Shown here: in pieces, positions 41,201 to 50,672 of the stretch
Layout: each line of letters starts with the position of its first letter
Numbering within the stretch: the stretch's first letter is position 1
From: Melioribacter sp051488665
Lineage (GTDB): Bacteria; Bacteroidota; Ignavibacteria; Ignavibacteriales; Melioribacteraceae
DNA: 64,000 bases
NCBI RefSeq assembly: GCF_051488665.1
Contig: NZ_JBPSEG010000007.1
Location: forward strand, 1-64,000
Direction of reading: 5' to 3'
Position numbers and translations under genes: made by a program
Notes under the pieces: generated by a model
Told to the model about the DNA's origin: nothing
The model's input: the letters and a program-made list of their open reading frames with translations, nothing else
Databases searched by the model: none

Positions 41201-42437
41201 TATTATAATTTTATTGTTGATTGTATTGGCGTCTTTGGGTCAATCCTCCGGAAAAGTATTGACGGTGGGGAGTAACGAAAAATTCAAAAAAATTTCCGAC
41301 GCCTTGAAATACGCAAACAATTACGACACAGTAGTCGTAACAAAAGGCGTTTATAAGGAAGGCTCGATAACCATCGACAAAAAAATTACTCTTCTGGGCA
41401 AGGATTATCCCGTTCTCTCCGGCGAAGATCAATACGAAATCATGAAGATAAGTGCATCTGGCGTAATAGTGAGAAATCTGGAATTCAGAAATGCAGGAGT
41501 AAGTTTTATTCACGACAACGCGGCACTTCGTCTCGACAGCGTATCTAATTGCGTGATTGAGAACAATAGATTTACCGACAATTTTTTCGCAGTATATCTG
41601 GCGCGCTCGAGCAATTGTAAAATTATTAATAATGTTATTGTCTCTTCGAACAAAAGCCAAACCCACTCCGCCAACGGCATTCATCTCTGGTATTGTAAAG
41701 ATATAGTAATTGAAAATAATTTTATTCAAGGACACCGGGACGGGATTTATTTTGAATTCGTGCGCAATAGCCGCGTGGTAAATAATATTAGCAAAAATAA
41801 CTTGAGGTACGGTCTCCACTTCATGTTTTCCGACAGTTGCCTTTACGCAAAAAATAAATTTATGAACAACAGAGCCGGAGTGGCGGTAATGTTCACGCGG
41901 AGCGTTACTATGGAAAAAAATGAATTTGTCGATAATTGGGGCGCGGCGTCCTATGGTTTGCTGCTTAAGGAAATATACGACAGCGAGATAAAGTATAATA
42001 AATTTATCGGCAATACGTGCGGCGTCTATTACGAATCGTGCGCCAGAGTAAAAGCTACAAAGAATTTATTTTCTAAGAACGGTTGGGCGATAAAATTGAT
42101 GGCAAATTCGATGGATAACAGCTTCGTATCAAATAATTTTGTCAACAATACTTTCGATGTATCGACAAACAGCGTTCGCAATTATAATCATTTCGAATCT
42201 AATTATTGGAGTAAGTACGAAGGGTACGACTTGAATAAAGACGGTTACGGGGACGTTCCTTACAGGCCTGTAAATCTTTTTTCATACATTGTAGTTAAAA
42301 ACCCAACAACATTGATTTTATTACACAGTCTGTTTGTTAAACTGCTCGATTTATCCGAAAAAATATTTCCGGCTTTAACGCCGGCTGAACTACAAGATAA
42401 AACGCCGAGGATGAAAAAATATTATGATATTGATTGA
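41187..42437 (+). CDS. nosD: Copper-cluster maturation protein NosD
   Basis: A 416-residue periplasmic protein with a signal peptide (residues 1-19). A beta-helix of PbH1 repeats runs from about residue 60 to 320, for example NSRVVNNISKNNLRYGLHFMFSDS and AKNKFMNNRAGVAVMFT. The C-terminal YYWSKYEGYDLNKDGYGDVPYRP-like segment is the NosD copper/periplasmic module. It works with NosFY to assemble CuZ. It overlaps nosL and nosF. Confidence 0.93.
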   Translation: MNGFNIIILLLIVLASLGQSSGKVLTVGSNEKFKKISDALKYANNYDTVVVTKGVYKEGSITIDKKITLLGKDYPVLSGEDQYEIMKISASGVIVRNLEFRNAGVSFIHDNAALRLDSVSNCVIENNRFTDNFFAVYLARSSNCKIINNVIVSSNKSQTHSANGIHLWYCKDIVIENNFIQGHRDGIYFEFVRNSRVVNNISKNNLRYGLHFMFSDSCLYAKNKFMNNRAGVAVMFTRSVTMEKNEFVDNWGAASYGLLLKEIYDSEIKYNKFIGNTCGVYYESCARVKATKNLFSKNGWAIKLMANSMDNSFVSNNFVNNTFDVSTNSVRNYNHFESNYWSKYEGYDLNKDGYGDVPYRPVNLFSYIVVKNPTTLILLHSLFVKLLDLSEKIFPALTPAELQDKTPRMKKYYDID

Positions 42438-43161
42438 TTCGGTTTCAAAAAATTTCGGTAATTTAAAAGCGCTTGATAACGTTTGCCTGAAGGTTGAAAA
42501 AGGAAGCATGACTTATCTAGTAGGTCCTAACGCGTCGGGCAAGTCCACTCTTATTAAGATTATACTGGGATTGGTAAAACCTTCATGCGGCCGAGTTCTC
42601 GTTAACGGAACAAAGCTAAACGGAGATTCCGATTACCGGAATTCGATCGGTTATATGCCTCAAACCGCTAATTTTCCCGATAATCTCAGCATAAAAGAGA
42701 TATTTGATATGATAGCGGAAATTAGGTCCGTCAAATCTTTTATCGATAACGAGTTAATTGAAACGTATAACCTTTATAAAGAATTCGACAAAAAACTGAA
42801 GCATCTTTCAGGCGGAACAAAACAAAAAGTGAACGCCGCCATAGCCTTTGCGTTCAACCCGGATATCTTAATCCTTGACGAACCGACAGCCGGTCTCGAT
42901 CCGTATGCAAGCTCCGTTCTCAAAAACAAGATTTTAAAGGAAAACAAACGGGGAAAGACAATTATTTTTACCTCGCATATTCTCAAAGATCTGCAGGAAT
43001 TGGCGCGGGAAATAGCGCTCCTCGTAAACGGGAAAATCGTCCTTTCGGGTAATATCAACGACATTATTTCGAACAACGGCGTCGATCTTGAAGAAAAAAT
43101 TATTAGCATTATGAAGGACAATCTGTATGCTGACAATCAAAGTGGTCAAATATCAGTTTAA
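42424..43161 (+). CDS. nosF: ABC transporter ATPase NosF
   Basis: A 245-residue ATPase with Walker A GPNASGKST near residues 32-41, signature LSGGTKQKV near 122-130, and Walker B ILILDEPTAG near residues 141-151, with the switch histidine at FTSHIL. It pairs with NosY to move sulfur species or other cargo for the CuZ site. It overlaps nosD by 14 bases and nosY by 35. Confidence 0.95.
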   Translation: MILIDSVSKNFGNLKALDNVCLKVEKGSMTYLVGPNASGKSTLIKIILGLVKPSCGRVLVNGTKLNGDSDYRNSIGYMPQTANFPDNLSIKEIFDMIAEIRSVKSFIDNELIETYNLYKEFDKKLKHLSGGTKQKVNAAIAFAFNPDILILDEPTAGLDPYASSVLKNKILKENKRGKTIIFTSHILKDLQELAREIALLVNGKIVLSGNINDIISNNGVDLEEKIISIMKDNLYADNQSGQISV

Positions 43162-43915
43162 CGATATACTCAGAAGCAAGTGGCTGATAATTTATACGTT
43201 GTTTTTTATGTCTTCCACTTACGGATTGCTGTATTTTAGCGGAACCGGACATAAATTTGTGTTGAGCGTCGGAAATATATTCCTTTTTATTGTGCCTTTT
43301 ATTTCGATTGTATACGGCGCAATCTATATGTACACTAGCAGAGAGTATATAATTTTTATGCTTTCTCAACCCATCAAAAGACATACTTTGTTTTTGGGAT
43401 TATATTTGGGAGTCGCGCTCGCTCAGGTTGTCAGCTTGACGGCAGGCGTCGCATTGCCGCTTGTCTTTTACTATTCGTCGCTTAAAGAGGCGATGGACAA
43501 TTTGCAGGTAATGATTTCGCTCGGAATCTTCAATATACTCATTTTTACTTCATTGGCTTTTTTGATTTCGACGTTCATAGAAAATCGGCTGCTCGGGCTG
43601 GGCGTCTCTATCTTTTTATGGTTAGCTTTTGCAATATTATTCGACGGCGTTCTTATGACTCTTTTGTTTGTCTTTAGAGATTATCCGATGGAAAAACCGT
43701 CGGCGTTTTTATCGCTCCTCAATCCGATAGATATTGGCAGATTGACTCTTATGATGCAGCTTGATGTTTCAGCTTTAATGGGTTATACCGGAGCGGTTTT
43801 CAATAAATTCTTCGGATCAGCTTTGGGTTTGATTGTGGCGCTGGCGGATATGATTGCCTGGTCGCTTTTTCCCTTCCTTCTGGGATTGAAAAGATTCATA
43901 AAAAAAGATTTTTAA
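43127..43915 (+). CDS. nosY: ABC transporter permease NosY
   Basis: A 262-residue membrane protein with about six segments, the first at residues 18-35 and the last near 235-252. It has the ABC-2 permease pattern (PIKRHTLFLGLYLG near residues 85-98). It forms the membrane half of NosFY. It overlaps nosF by 35 bases. Confidence 0.92.
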   Translation: MLTIKVVKYQFNDILRSKWLIIYTLFFMSSTYGLLYFSGTGHKFVLSVGNIFLFIVPFISIVYGAIYMYTSREYIIFMLSQPIKRHTLFLGLYLGVALAQVVSLTAGVALPLVFYYSSLKEAMDNLQVMISLGIFNILIFTSLAFLISTFIENRLLGLGVSIFLWLAFAILFDGVLMTLLFVFRDYPMEKPSAFLSLLNPIDIGRLTLMMQLDVSALMGYTGAVFNKFFGSALGLIVALADMIAWSLFPFLLGLKRFIKKDF

Positions 43916-43993
43916 AAGAATACGATTTTTCATTTGCAGAGAAAAATAAATTTTCGTTAATTTATAATCGGAATAAATAATCTGTTTTTAATT

Positions 43994-44788
43994 ATGATAA
44001 GAGAAATAATAAAAATAGACGAAGAGCTCTGCGACGGTTGCGGCAATTGCGTGCCGGAATGCCGGGAAGGAGCTCTGCAGATAATCAACGGCAAAGCGCG
44101 GCTTATAAGCGATCTTTTTTGCGACGGACTGGGCGCGTGCATCGGGCATTGCCCCACCGGCGCGCTTACTATCGAAAAAAGAGAAGCCGAACCGTACGAC
44201 GAACGCAAGGTTATGGACTATATTGTTCGCGGCGGTTCGGAGGTAATCAAAGCGCATCTTGTTCATCTCAAAGAACACGGTCAATACGACTATCTAAGCG
44301 AAGCCGTGGCATATCTCAACGAAATGGGAATTGAAATTCCGAATATCAGCGCGCATTCCGAAGATTTTAAAGGAGAGAAAATTGAAACCTCCGTCTTGAA
44401 GCAATGGCCGATACAAATGCATCTCGTATCGCCGCTTGCGCCCTATTTCGTTAATTCAGACCTGTTGCTTTCAGCCGATTGCTGCGGTTTTGCGCTCGGG
44501 GATTTTCACAGCCGCTTTCTGAAAAAGAGAAGCCTTGCAATCGCATGTCCAAAACTCGATTCGAACAAACAGGTTTATCTCGAAAAACTGATTGCAATGA
44601 TTGAACAAGCTAAAATAAAATCGATAACGGTTTTGATTATGGAAGTTCCGTGCTGCGGCGGTTTATTGAAAATTGCTCAGCAGGCGGTCGAATTTTCGAG
44701 CAGACGCATTCCAGTTAATGCCGCAGTTATAAGTACGGACGGTAGAATTTTGAAAGAAATAAACGTAATCGAAAGGGAAACAATATGA
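43994..44788 (+). CDS. Two-[4Fe-4S] ferredoxin-domain protein, nitrogen-oxide cluster
   Basis: A 264-residue soluble protein with two [4Fe-4S] ferredoxin motifs at the N-terminus: CDGCGNCVPEC (residues 13-23) and CDGLGACIGHCPTG near residues 43-56. The rest holds a CCGFALGDFHSRF segment, a helix-rich part and a PCCGG segment near 220, so further cysteines may bind metal. Such proteins are found beside hybrid-cluster, DUF438 and hemerythrin genes in anaerobes. The exact role is unknown. It overlaps the DUF438 gene by four bases. Confidence 0.8.
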   Translation: MIREIIKIDEELCDGCGNCVPECREGALQIINGKARLISDLFCDGLGACIGHCPTGALTIEKREAEPYDERKVMDYIVRGGSEVIKAHLVHLKEHGQYDYLSEAVAYLNEMGIEIPNISAHSEDFKGEKIETSVLKQWPIQMHLVSPLAPYFVNSDLLLSADCCGFALGDFHSRFLKKRSLAIACPKLDSNKQVYLEKLIAMIEQAKIKSITVLIMEVPCCGGLLKIAQQAVEFSSRRIPVNAAVISTDGRILKEINVIERETI

Positions 44789-46014
44789 GCGAGTTGATAA
44801 ACAACAGCAGAAGCAGAGTAGAAGAACTTAAAAATCTTATCAGAGAAATACATAAGGGAAATTCGGTCGAAGAAACAAAAAAGAAGTTAATCGAAAAACT
44901 CGGAACCGTGCCCTACGGAGAGGTTGTCCAGGCGGAAGAAGAGCTTATCGACGAAGGCATGGAACGCGAAGAAATTTTGAAATTTTGCGATCTCCATACC
45001 GAAGCTCTTAAAGGCAATCTCAGGGCTGAGTTTTCGAAGCCGATTCCGGAATATCATCCGGTAGATATTTTCATTAATGAAAACAGAGAAATAGAGAAAG
45101 TTATCGAAAGGATAAGACGCCTGTTTTACGAAGCGCGTAAAAGAGATAAAAGTGAAAATGCCGGCGATCTGTTGAAGGCGTTGCACGAAGAATTCAACCT
45201 GTTGATGGATATCGAAAAACATTATCTTAAAAAAGAAAACCTTCTCTTTCCCTATATGGAAAAACACGAAGTGACAGGTCCTCCGATGGTTATGTGGGGA
45301 AAACACGATGAAGTCAGGTCTTTCTTAAAATCGTGCTTTCCCCTTTTTGAAAACGAGAAAGAAGCGACCGCCGAAGTTGTAACCGGATTTATCGATTTGA
45401 TGTTCGAGCCGACAATTAAATCCATCGAAGAAATGATTTATAAAGAAGAGAATATTCTTTTCCCGATGTGCGTCGATTTGCTTAATGAAATCGAATGGTA
45501 CGAAATCTCCTCGCAGTTCGACGAAATCGGTTACTGCCTCTATTCCCCGGATGGGAAATGGGAGCCCGGATTCGAAATTAATAACGCAAAAAACGCGCAA
45601 AACGATAAAGTGAAATTCGAAAACGGATCTCTCAGCCAGGAAGAACTCGAAGGAATTCTAAATACGATTCCAGTCGATATTACGTTTGTCGATAAAGACG
45701 ACAAGGTTAAATTTTTCTCGCACGGGGGCAATCGCATTTTTCAACGGCCCAAAGCGGTGCTGGGACGTCAGGTTCAGTATTGTCATCCGCCCTCCAGCGT
45801 GCATATCGTTAACCAAATACTCGAGGATTTCAAATCGGGAAAACAAAACTCCGCAAAGTTCTGGATTAATTTCCACGGTATGTATGTTCATATCGCATAC
45901 TATGCCGTAAGAAATTCCAAAGGCGAATATCTCGGCACGCTCGAGGTAACTCAGGATATTAACGAATACAAAAAACTTGAAGGTGAAAGGAGAATTTTGC
46001 AATATGACAACTGA
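44785..46014 (+). CDS. DUF438-hemerythrin-PAS protein
   Basis: A 409-residue soluble protein. Residues 1-80 match DUF438 (VEELKNLIREIHKGNSVEETKKKL, YGEVVQAEEELIDEGM). A hemerythrin-like HHE region follows (LHEEFNLLMDIEKHYLKKENLLFPYMEKH, KHDEVR, IEEMIYKEENILFP) near residues 135-230, and a PAS domain (VDITFVDKDDKVKFFSHGGNRIFQRP) near 297-400. This architecture is seen in nitric oxide- or redox-responsive proteins of anaerobes; ligand and partner are not known. It overlaps both neighbours. Confidence 0.85.
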   Translation: MSELINNSRSRVEELKNLIREIHKGNSVEETKKKLIEKLGTVPYGEVVQAEEELIDEGMEREEILKFCDLHTEALKGNLRAEFSKPIPEYHPVDIFINENREIEKVIERIRRLFYEARKRDKSENAGDLLKALHEEFNLLMDIEKHYLKKENLLFPYMEKHEVTGPPMVMWGKHDEVRSFLKSCFPLFENEKEATAEVVTGFIDLMFEPTIKSIEEMIYKEENILFPMCVDLLNEIEWYEISSQFDEIGYCLYSPDGKWEPGFEINNAKNAQNDKVKFENGSLSQEELEGILNTIPVDITFVDKDDKVKFFSHGGNRIFQRPKAVLGRQVQYCHPPSSVHIVNQILEDFKSGKQNSAKFWINFHGMYVHIAYYAVRNSKGEYLGTLEVTQDINEYKKLEGERRILQYDN

Positions 46015-46525
46015 AAAATGCGACATTACTCCGAATACGATTGTGGGCGATTTGCTGCGGGATTATCCCGAGCTCGAAGATAAACTGATTGAAATTGCTC
46101 CGGTATTCAATAAACTGAAAAATCCCGTTCTCAGAAAAACAGTGGCAAAAGTCGCCACTTTGAAACAAGCGGCTCAAATCGCGGGTATGCCCGTTGCAGT
46201 TTTAATTAATAAATTGAGAGAAGCCGTTAATATGGAACAAATTCAGATTGAACAGGATTCTGAGGGGAAGACAATAAAGCCCGGGTGGGTCGACAAAGGC
46301 AAAATTGTCATCGAATACGACGCCTCGCTCGACATTGAAAACGGACTGCATCCCGCCGCAAAAGTGACTAAAGAAATTACGAATCTGAAAGAAGGCGAGA
46401 TTTATTTGTTGATAACTCCGTTCTTACCCGCTCCTTTAATTAAAATAGTGGAAGAAAAAGGATATAAAACTTACAGCGAAAAATTGAACGAAAATACCTG
46501 GAATACATACATCGGTAAACAATAA
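46004..46525 (+). CDS. DUF1858-DUF2249 protein
   Basis: A 173-residue protein with DUF1858 first (ITPNTIVGDLLRDYPELEDKLIEIAPVFNKLKNP, residues 8-42) and a DUF2249-like SirA fold at the end (GEIYLLITPFLPAPLIKIVEEKGYKTYSEKL). The ATG at 46004 is preceded by AAAGGAG; a TTG at 45977 in the same frame is inside the previous gene and is rejected. It overlaps the DUF438 gene by 11 bases. The group is often seen with DUF438 and hemerythrin proteins in nitrogen-oxide metabolism. Confidence 0.83.
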   Translation: MTTEKCDITPNTIVGDLLRDYPELEDKLIEIAPVFNKLKNPVLRKTVAKVATLKQAAQIAGMPVAVLINKLREAVNMEQIQIEQDSEGKTIKPGWVDKGKIVIEYDASLDIENGLHPAAKVTKEITNLKEGEIYLLITPFLPAPLIKIVEEKGYKTYSEKLNENTWNTYIGKQ

Positions 46526-46571
46526 TCCGATTCGCATATAAATAAACAGCCCACAACCAGGAGGTTCGTAA

Positions 46572-47822
46572 ATGAAAAAATATTTTTTACTGTTTTCCGG
46601 ATTGCTGATTATTGCTGGAATTAATTCGTACGGTCAGCAAAGCAAATGTATCGAGTGCCATTATAAGGAAACTCCGAATATTGTTTCCGACTGGCAGCTC
46701 AGCAAACACGCCGAAAATGATATCGACTGTTCCGTATGCCACGGCGACGGGCATATGTCGGCGGACGACGTCGCAAAAGTAAAATTGCCGACGCCGGAAA
46801 CCTGTTCGATGTGTCACGACACACAGGTGAGTCAATTCAAAAAAGGCAAGCACGCAATTGCATGGGCCGCAATGAAAGCAATGCCGACCGCGCACATGCA
46901 GCCGATGGCGCTGATGGAAGGTCTAAAAGGATGCGGCGGCTGTCATAAAGTAGGTGTAAAATCCGAAGACGAAATGAAAAAGTTGAAAGCCGACGGTTCG
47001 GTATTCGGACATGCTTCGTGCGACGTTTGTCATACGCGCCATACGTTCAGTAAAAAAGAGGCGCAACAGCCTCAGGCATGTCAAACCTGCCATCAGGGCT
47101 TCGACCATCCTCAATGGGAAATGTATTCCGGTTCCAAACACGGCGTACGTTATCTGTTGAAACAAAGCGGCGTTCTGCCGGAAAACAGTTCCGCCCCCAC
47201 ATGCCAGACGTGTCATATGCCGGAAGGAAATCACGAAGTGAGAACGGCGTGGGGATTTCTGGCTGTGCGTCTCCCGATGCCCGAAGACAAACAATGGACG
47301 GATGACCGCGTTACTATTTTAAAGGCGCTCGGAGTTCTCGATCCCGACGGCAAACCGACTCAACTGCTCGACGTGGTTAAAGCCGCCGACGTAGCCAGAC
47401 TTACGCAGGAAGATTGGCAAAGAGAGCGGGATAAAATGATTAACGTTTGCTCGAAATGTCATTCGGAAAATTACGCGAAAGCCGAACTCAAGAAAGGCGA
47501 CGATATGATTAAAAACGCCGACCGCCTTATGGCAGAAGCAATCAATGTAGTGGCTGATCTTTATAAGGACGGCATTATCAAAAAGCCGGAAAATTATCCT
47601 GCGGCATATCCGATGCTGTTAACGTTCCACGACGCGCCCACGGTTATCGAACAGAAATTGTTCGTTATGTTCCTCGAGCACAGAATGAGAACTTTCCAGG
47701 GCGCATTCCATAATAATCCCGATTATTCTCTCTGGTACGGATGGAGCGAAATGCAGCGCGACCTCTCGGAAATCAAAGAACTTGCCCATCAAATGAGATT
47801 GAATCAAAAAGCGGATCGTTAA
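46572..47822 (+). CDS. Octaheme c-type cytochrome, hydroxylamine oxidoreductase-like
   Basis: A 416-residue periplasmic protein with a signal (cleavage after SYGQ, residue 21) and exactly eight CxxCH sites (CIECH, CSVCH, CSMCH, CGGCH, CDVCH, CQTCH, CQTCH, CSKCH). Length and order fit the octaheme HAO family (Campylobacter-type), whose members reduce nitrite or handle hydroxylamine and NO, rather than oxidise hydroxylamine. I cannot place the catalytic-site tyrosine that separates these groups. Ribosome site CAGGAGG. It closes the nitrogen-oxide cluster, then a terminator. Confidence 0.85.
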   Translation: MKKYFLLFSGLLIIAGINSYGQQSKCIECHYKETPNIVSDWQLSKHAENDIDCSVCHGDGHMSADDVAKVKLPTPETCSMCHDTQVSQFKKGKHAIAWAAMKAMPTAHMQPMALMEGLKGCGGCHKVGVKSEDEMKKLKADGSVFGHASCDVCHTRHTFSKKEAQQPQACQTCHQGFDHPQWEMYSGSKHGVRYLLKQSGVLPENSSAPTCQTCHMPEGNHEVRTAWGFLAVRLPMPEDKQWTDDRVTILKALGVLDPDGKPTQLLDVVKAADVARLTQEDWQRERDKMINVCSKCHSENYAKAELKKGDDMIKNADRLMAEAINVVADLYKDGIIKKPENYPAAYPMLLTFHDAPTVIEQKLFVMFLEHRMRTFQGAFHNNPDYSLWYGWSEMQRDLSEIKELAHQMRLNQKADR

Positions 47823-47841
47823 TTCCCTTCTTTTTTCAAAT

Positions 47842-47885
47842 GCGCGCAGGTTATGCCCGATGTGTAATCTGCGCGCTTCTTCTTT
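47842..47885 (+). terminator. Terminator after the octaheme cytochrome
   Basis: GCGCGCAG (47842-47849) and CTGCGCGC (47869-47876) pair, followed by TTCTTCTTT. It closes the nitrogen-oxide cluster before glgA. Confidence 0.75.
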
Positions 47886-47970
47886 AAAATCAATAATTAT
47901 TTTATTTCGCTGAAATGATATAATAAATCTTTATTTTTGTAATTATATTTTTTATCGATTCGGGTATTTA

Positions 47971-49476
47971 ATGCGGGAATCCAGACCTTTAAAAGTTGCT
48001 TTCGTTGCGAGCGAAGTTTATCCGTATGCAAAAACGGGCGGTTTAGCCGACGTGTCGGGTTCGTTGCCTGCAGAATTGTCGTCCCTTGGGAACGAAGTTA
48101 AGGTGTTCATGCCGAAATACAATACTTTCGGGGAACTCGAACACGGCTTGAAATACAGATGGGATATCGGCGAAATTCCCGTGCGCGTTGCCGGCAGAGT
48201 CGTTCCGGTTCACGTTCATACCGCAATGCTGCCGAATAACAATCCGGGCGAGGAATCGAATGTGGAAGTCTACTTTGTCGATTGCCCGCAATATTTTCAC
48301 CGTTTCCGTCTTTATACAAACGATGCGGACGAGGACGAACGCTTTATCCTTTTTATGAAAGGAGTTATCGAAATTCTGCAAAGACTGCAGTGGGCTCCGG
48401 ATATAATCCATTGCAACGATTGGCAAACCGCGCTCATCCCTTTGCTGTTAAAGGATAATTACGGCTGGGACAGATTGTTTCATAATACGGCGACGGTATT
48501 TACAATTCACAATATTGCGTATCAGGGACGCTTTCCTAAATCCTCCTTTGCCAAAGCCGAAATAAGAGAAGAATATTATTTGCACGGCGGTATCGGCGAA
48601 TACCAGGGCGGGGTAAATTTTTTGAAGACCGCAATTTATACGGCTAATGTAATCAATACGGTTAGCGAAAATTACGCGCGCGAACTCCTTACTCCGGAAT
48701 ACGGCGAGGGAATGCACGAGTATCTCAGCCACAGAATAAACGACTTTTACGGTATATTAAACGGCGTCGATTATAACGTCTGGAATCCCGAAACGGATAA
48801 GTATATTCCGCATAATTATTCGATCGATAGTCTGGACGACAAAAAGAAAAACAAGGAATATCTTCTCGAACATTTTAATTTGCCTGCGGACGACAAGCCT
48901 TTGATCGGAATGATTTCCCGCATGGTCGACCAAAAGGGTTTCGATATAATGGCGTATGTTATTAACGATCTGATGAATCTGGACGTCAGGTGGATTGTGC
49001 TCGGCAGCGGCGAAAAAAAATACGAAGATATGTTTTATTACCTGGCGGGAAAATATCGCGACAGGATTGCCGTTTATATCGGCTATAATAACGAGCTGGC
49101 TCATTTGATCGAAGCCGGGGCGGACATATTCCTTATGCCTTCGAAATTCGAACCGTGCGGATTGAATCAAATCTATTCCATGAAATACGGAACGGTTCCG
49201 GTCGTAAGAAAAACCGGCGGTCTGGCGGATACTGTGTTGGATTGGAACGAATATCTCGCGCAAGGCAAAGAAACAGGTACGGGTTATTCTTTCCGGGATT
49301 ACAACGGACATGCGCTGCTTCATTCGGTTCAGCGCGCTATTCACGATTATTATTTGAAGGACGTGTGGCGGAAAATTCAAATCAACGGTATGAACAAAGA
49401 TTACTCGTGGCGTCGTTCCGCGGAAAAGTATATTGAACTTTATAAAAAAGCGCTTAAAAACAATTCTAATGTTTGA
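47971..49476 (+). CDS. glgA: Glycogen synthase
   Basis: A 501-residue GT5 glycosyltransferase that adds glucose from ADP-glucose to glycogen. The ADP-glucose site KTGGLADVSGSLP is near residues 21-33, IHCNDWQTALIPL is near 145-157, and the C-terminal KFEPCGLNQIYSMKYGTVPVVRKTGGLADTV near 392-422 has the catalytic EPCGLNQ. It is a single gene, followed after 32 bases by the phosphoesterase. A CBM48-like protein is at 2.6 kb. Confidence 0.95.
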   Translation: MRESRPLKVAFVASEVYPYAKTGGLADVSGSLPAELSSLGNEVKVFMPKYNTFGELEHGLKYRWDIGEIPVRVAGRVVPVHVHTAMLPNNNPGEESNVEVYFVDCPQYFHRFRLYTNDADEDERFILFMKGVIEILQRLQWAPDIIHCNDWQTALIPLLLKDNYGWDRLFHNTATVFTIHNIAYQGRFPKSSFAKAEIREEYYLHGGIGEYQGGVNFLKTAIYTANVINTVSENYARELLTPEYGEGMHEYLSHRINDFYGILNGVDYNVWNPETDKYIPHNYSIDSLDDKKKNKEYLLEHFNLPADDKPLIGMISRMVDQKGFDIMAYVINDLMNLDVRWIVLGSGEKKYEDMFYYLAGKYRDRIAVYIGYNNELAHLIEAGADIFLMPSKFEPCGLNQIYSMKYGTVPVVRKTGGLADTVLDWNEYLAQGKETGTGYSFRDYNGHALLHSVQRAIHDYYLKDVWRKIQINGMNKDYSWRRSAEKYIELYKKALKNNSNV

Positions 49477-49508
49477 ACTAATACCGCATTAACTCGGTTT
49501 ATATTGTC

Positions 49509-50666
49509 ATGAAATTTACACAGATGATTTTATTCTTCGGAATCGTTTTTGCCGTTTACGGCTTATTAAATTACTACATTATAAGAAGACTGCTTTCGGT
49601 AGTTCCCGAGCAATACAAAGGAATAGCTCTCGTCTTATCGTTGTTCGTTGTCCTCTCTTATTTTGCCGGAAGAGTACTCGAAAACTACTGGATTTCTTAC
49701 CTTAGCGATTTTCTCGTATGGGTCGGTTCTTTCTGGATTGCCATAATGTTTTATTCTTTCCTTGCCCTTTTGGTCGTCGATCTTATAAGACTAATAAACT
49801 GGGCTGTTCCGTTTTTGCCAGACGCGCTTTTTAAGAATCCATTGAAGACAAGGCAATATGTGGCAATGATTGTGTCTGTTTTCGTGATCGTTATGGTCGG
49901 CGGAGGACATATTACCACGCGTATGATTCAGATTAAAAAGTACGCGCTAAATATCGACAAAAGAGCCGGCAATCTTAAATCGCTTAAGATTGCAATGGCT
50001 TCCGATTTGCATCTGGGAACCATCAACGGCAGTAAATTCGCTTATAAAGTGGTCGACAGAATCAACAAACTTAATCCCGATATCATCCTGTTTGCAGGCG
50101 ATATAATAGACGAAGATATAGAGCCGGTTTTAAGAGACAACGTAGGCGAAGCGCTTAATAAATTAAAAGCAAAATACGGCGTCTTCGGCATAACGGGAAA
50201 TCACGAATATATCGGCGGAGTTAACAAAGCCGTAGAATACCTGAACAATCATAATATTAAAATGATAAGAGACGCATATGTGTTGATCGACGACAGTTTT
50301 TACGTAGTAGGACGAGACGACAGAGCAAGCAGCCGGTTTTCAGATTACAAAAGAAAGAGTCTCGAAGAAATCATGTCTGGCGTGAACAAAGAACTGCCGG
50401 TTATAATGATGGATCATCAGCCGTTTAATCTGGAAGAGGCTATGAATAACGGCGTCGATTTGCAATTGTCGGGGCATACTCACAACGGTCAGCTTTGGCC
50501 TTTGAATTATATTTTGAAGAAGATTTACGAATTGCCGTGGGGTTATAAAATCAAGGGCAATACTCATTACTATGTTTCCTGCGGCGTAGGCGGATGGGGC
50601 CCGCCCGTAAGAACTGGGAGCGCTCCCGAAATCGTCCAGATCGAACTTAATTTTACCGGAAGGTGA
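49509..50666 (+). CDS. Membrane-anchored calcineurin-like metallophosphoesterase
   Basis: A 385-residue protein with four N-terminal membrane segments (residues 6-24, 38-52, 65-95, 115-135). The metal-binding motifs of the catalytic domain are DLHLGT near residue 168, GDIID near 198, GNHEYI near 234 and HTHNGQLWP near 324-332. YkuE-like enzymes of this type act on lipids or other phosphoesters; the substrate is not evident. Confidence 0.85.
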   Translation: MKFTQMILFFGIVFAVYGLLNYYIIRRLLSVVPEQYKGIALVLSLFVVLSYFAGRVLENYWISYLSDFLVWVGSFWIAIMFYSFLALLVVDLIRLINWAVPFLPDALFKNPLKTRQYVAMIVSVFVIVMVGGGHITTRMIQIKKYALNIDKRAGNLKSLKIAMASDLHLGTINGSKFAYKVVDRINKLNPDIILFAGDIIDEDIEPVLRDNVGEALNKLKAKYGVFGITGNHEYIGGVNKAVEYLNNHNIKMIRDAYVLIDDSFYVVGRDDRASSRFSDYKRKSLEEIMSGVNKELPVIMMDHQPFNLEEAMNNGVDLQLSGHTHNGQLWPLNYILKKIYELPWGYKIKGNTHYYVSCGVGGWGPPVRTGSAPEIVQIELNFTGR

Positions 50667-50672
50667 TCTTTA

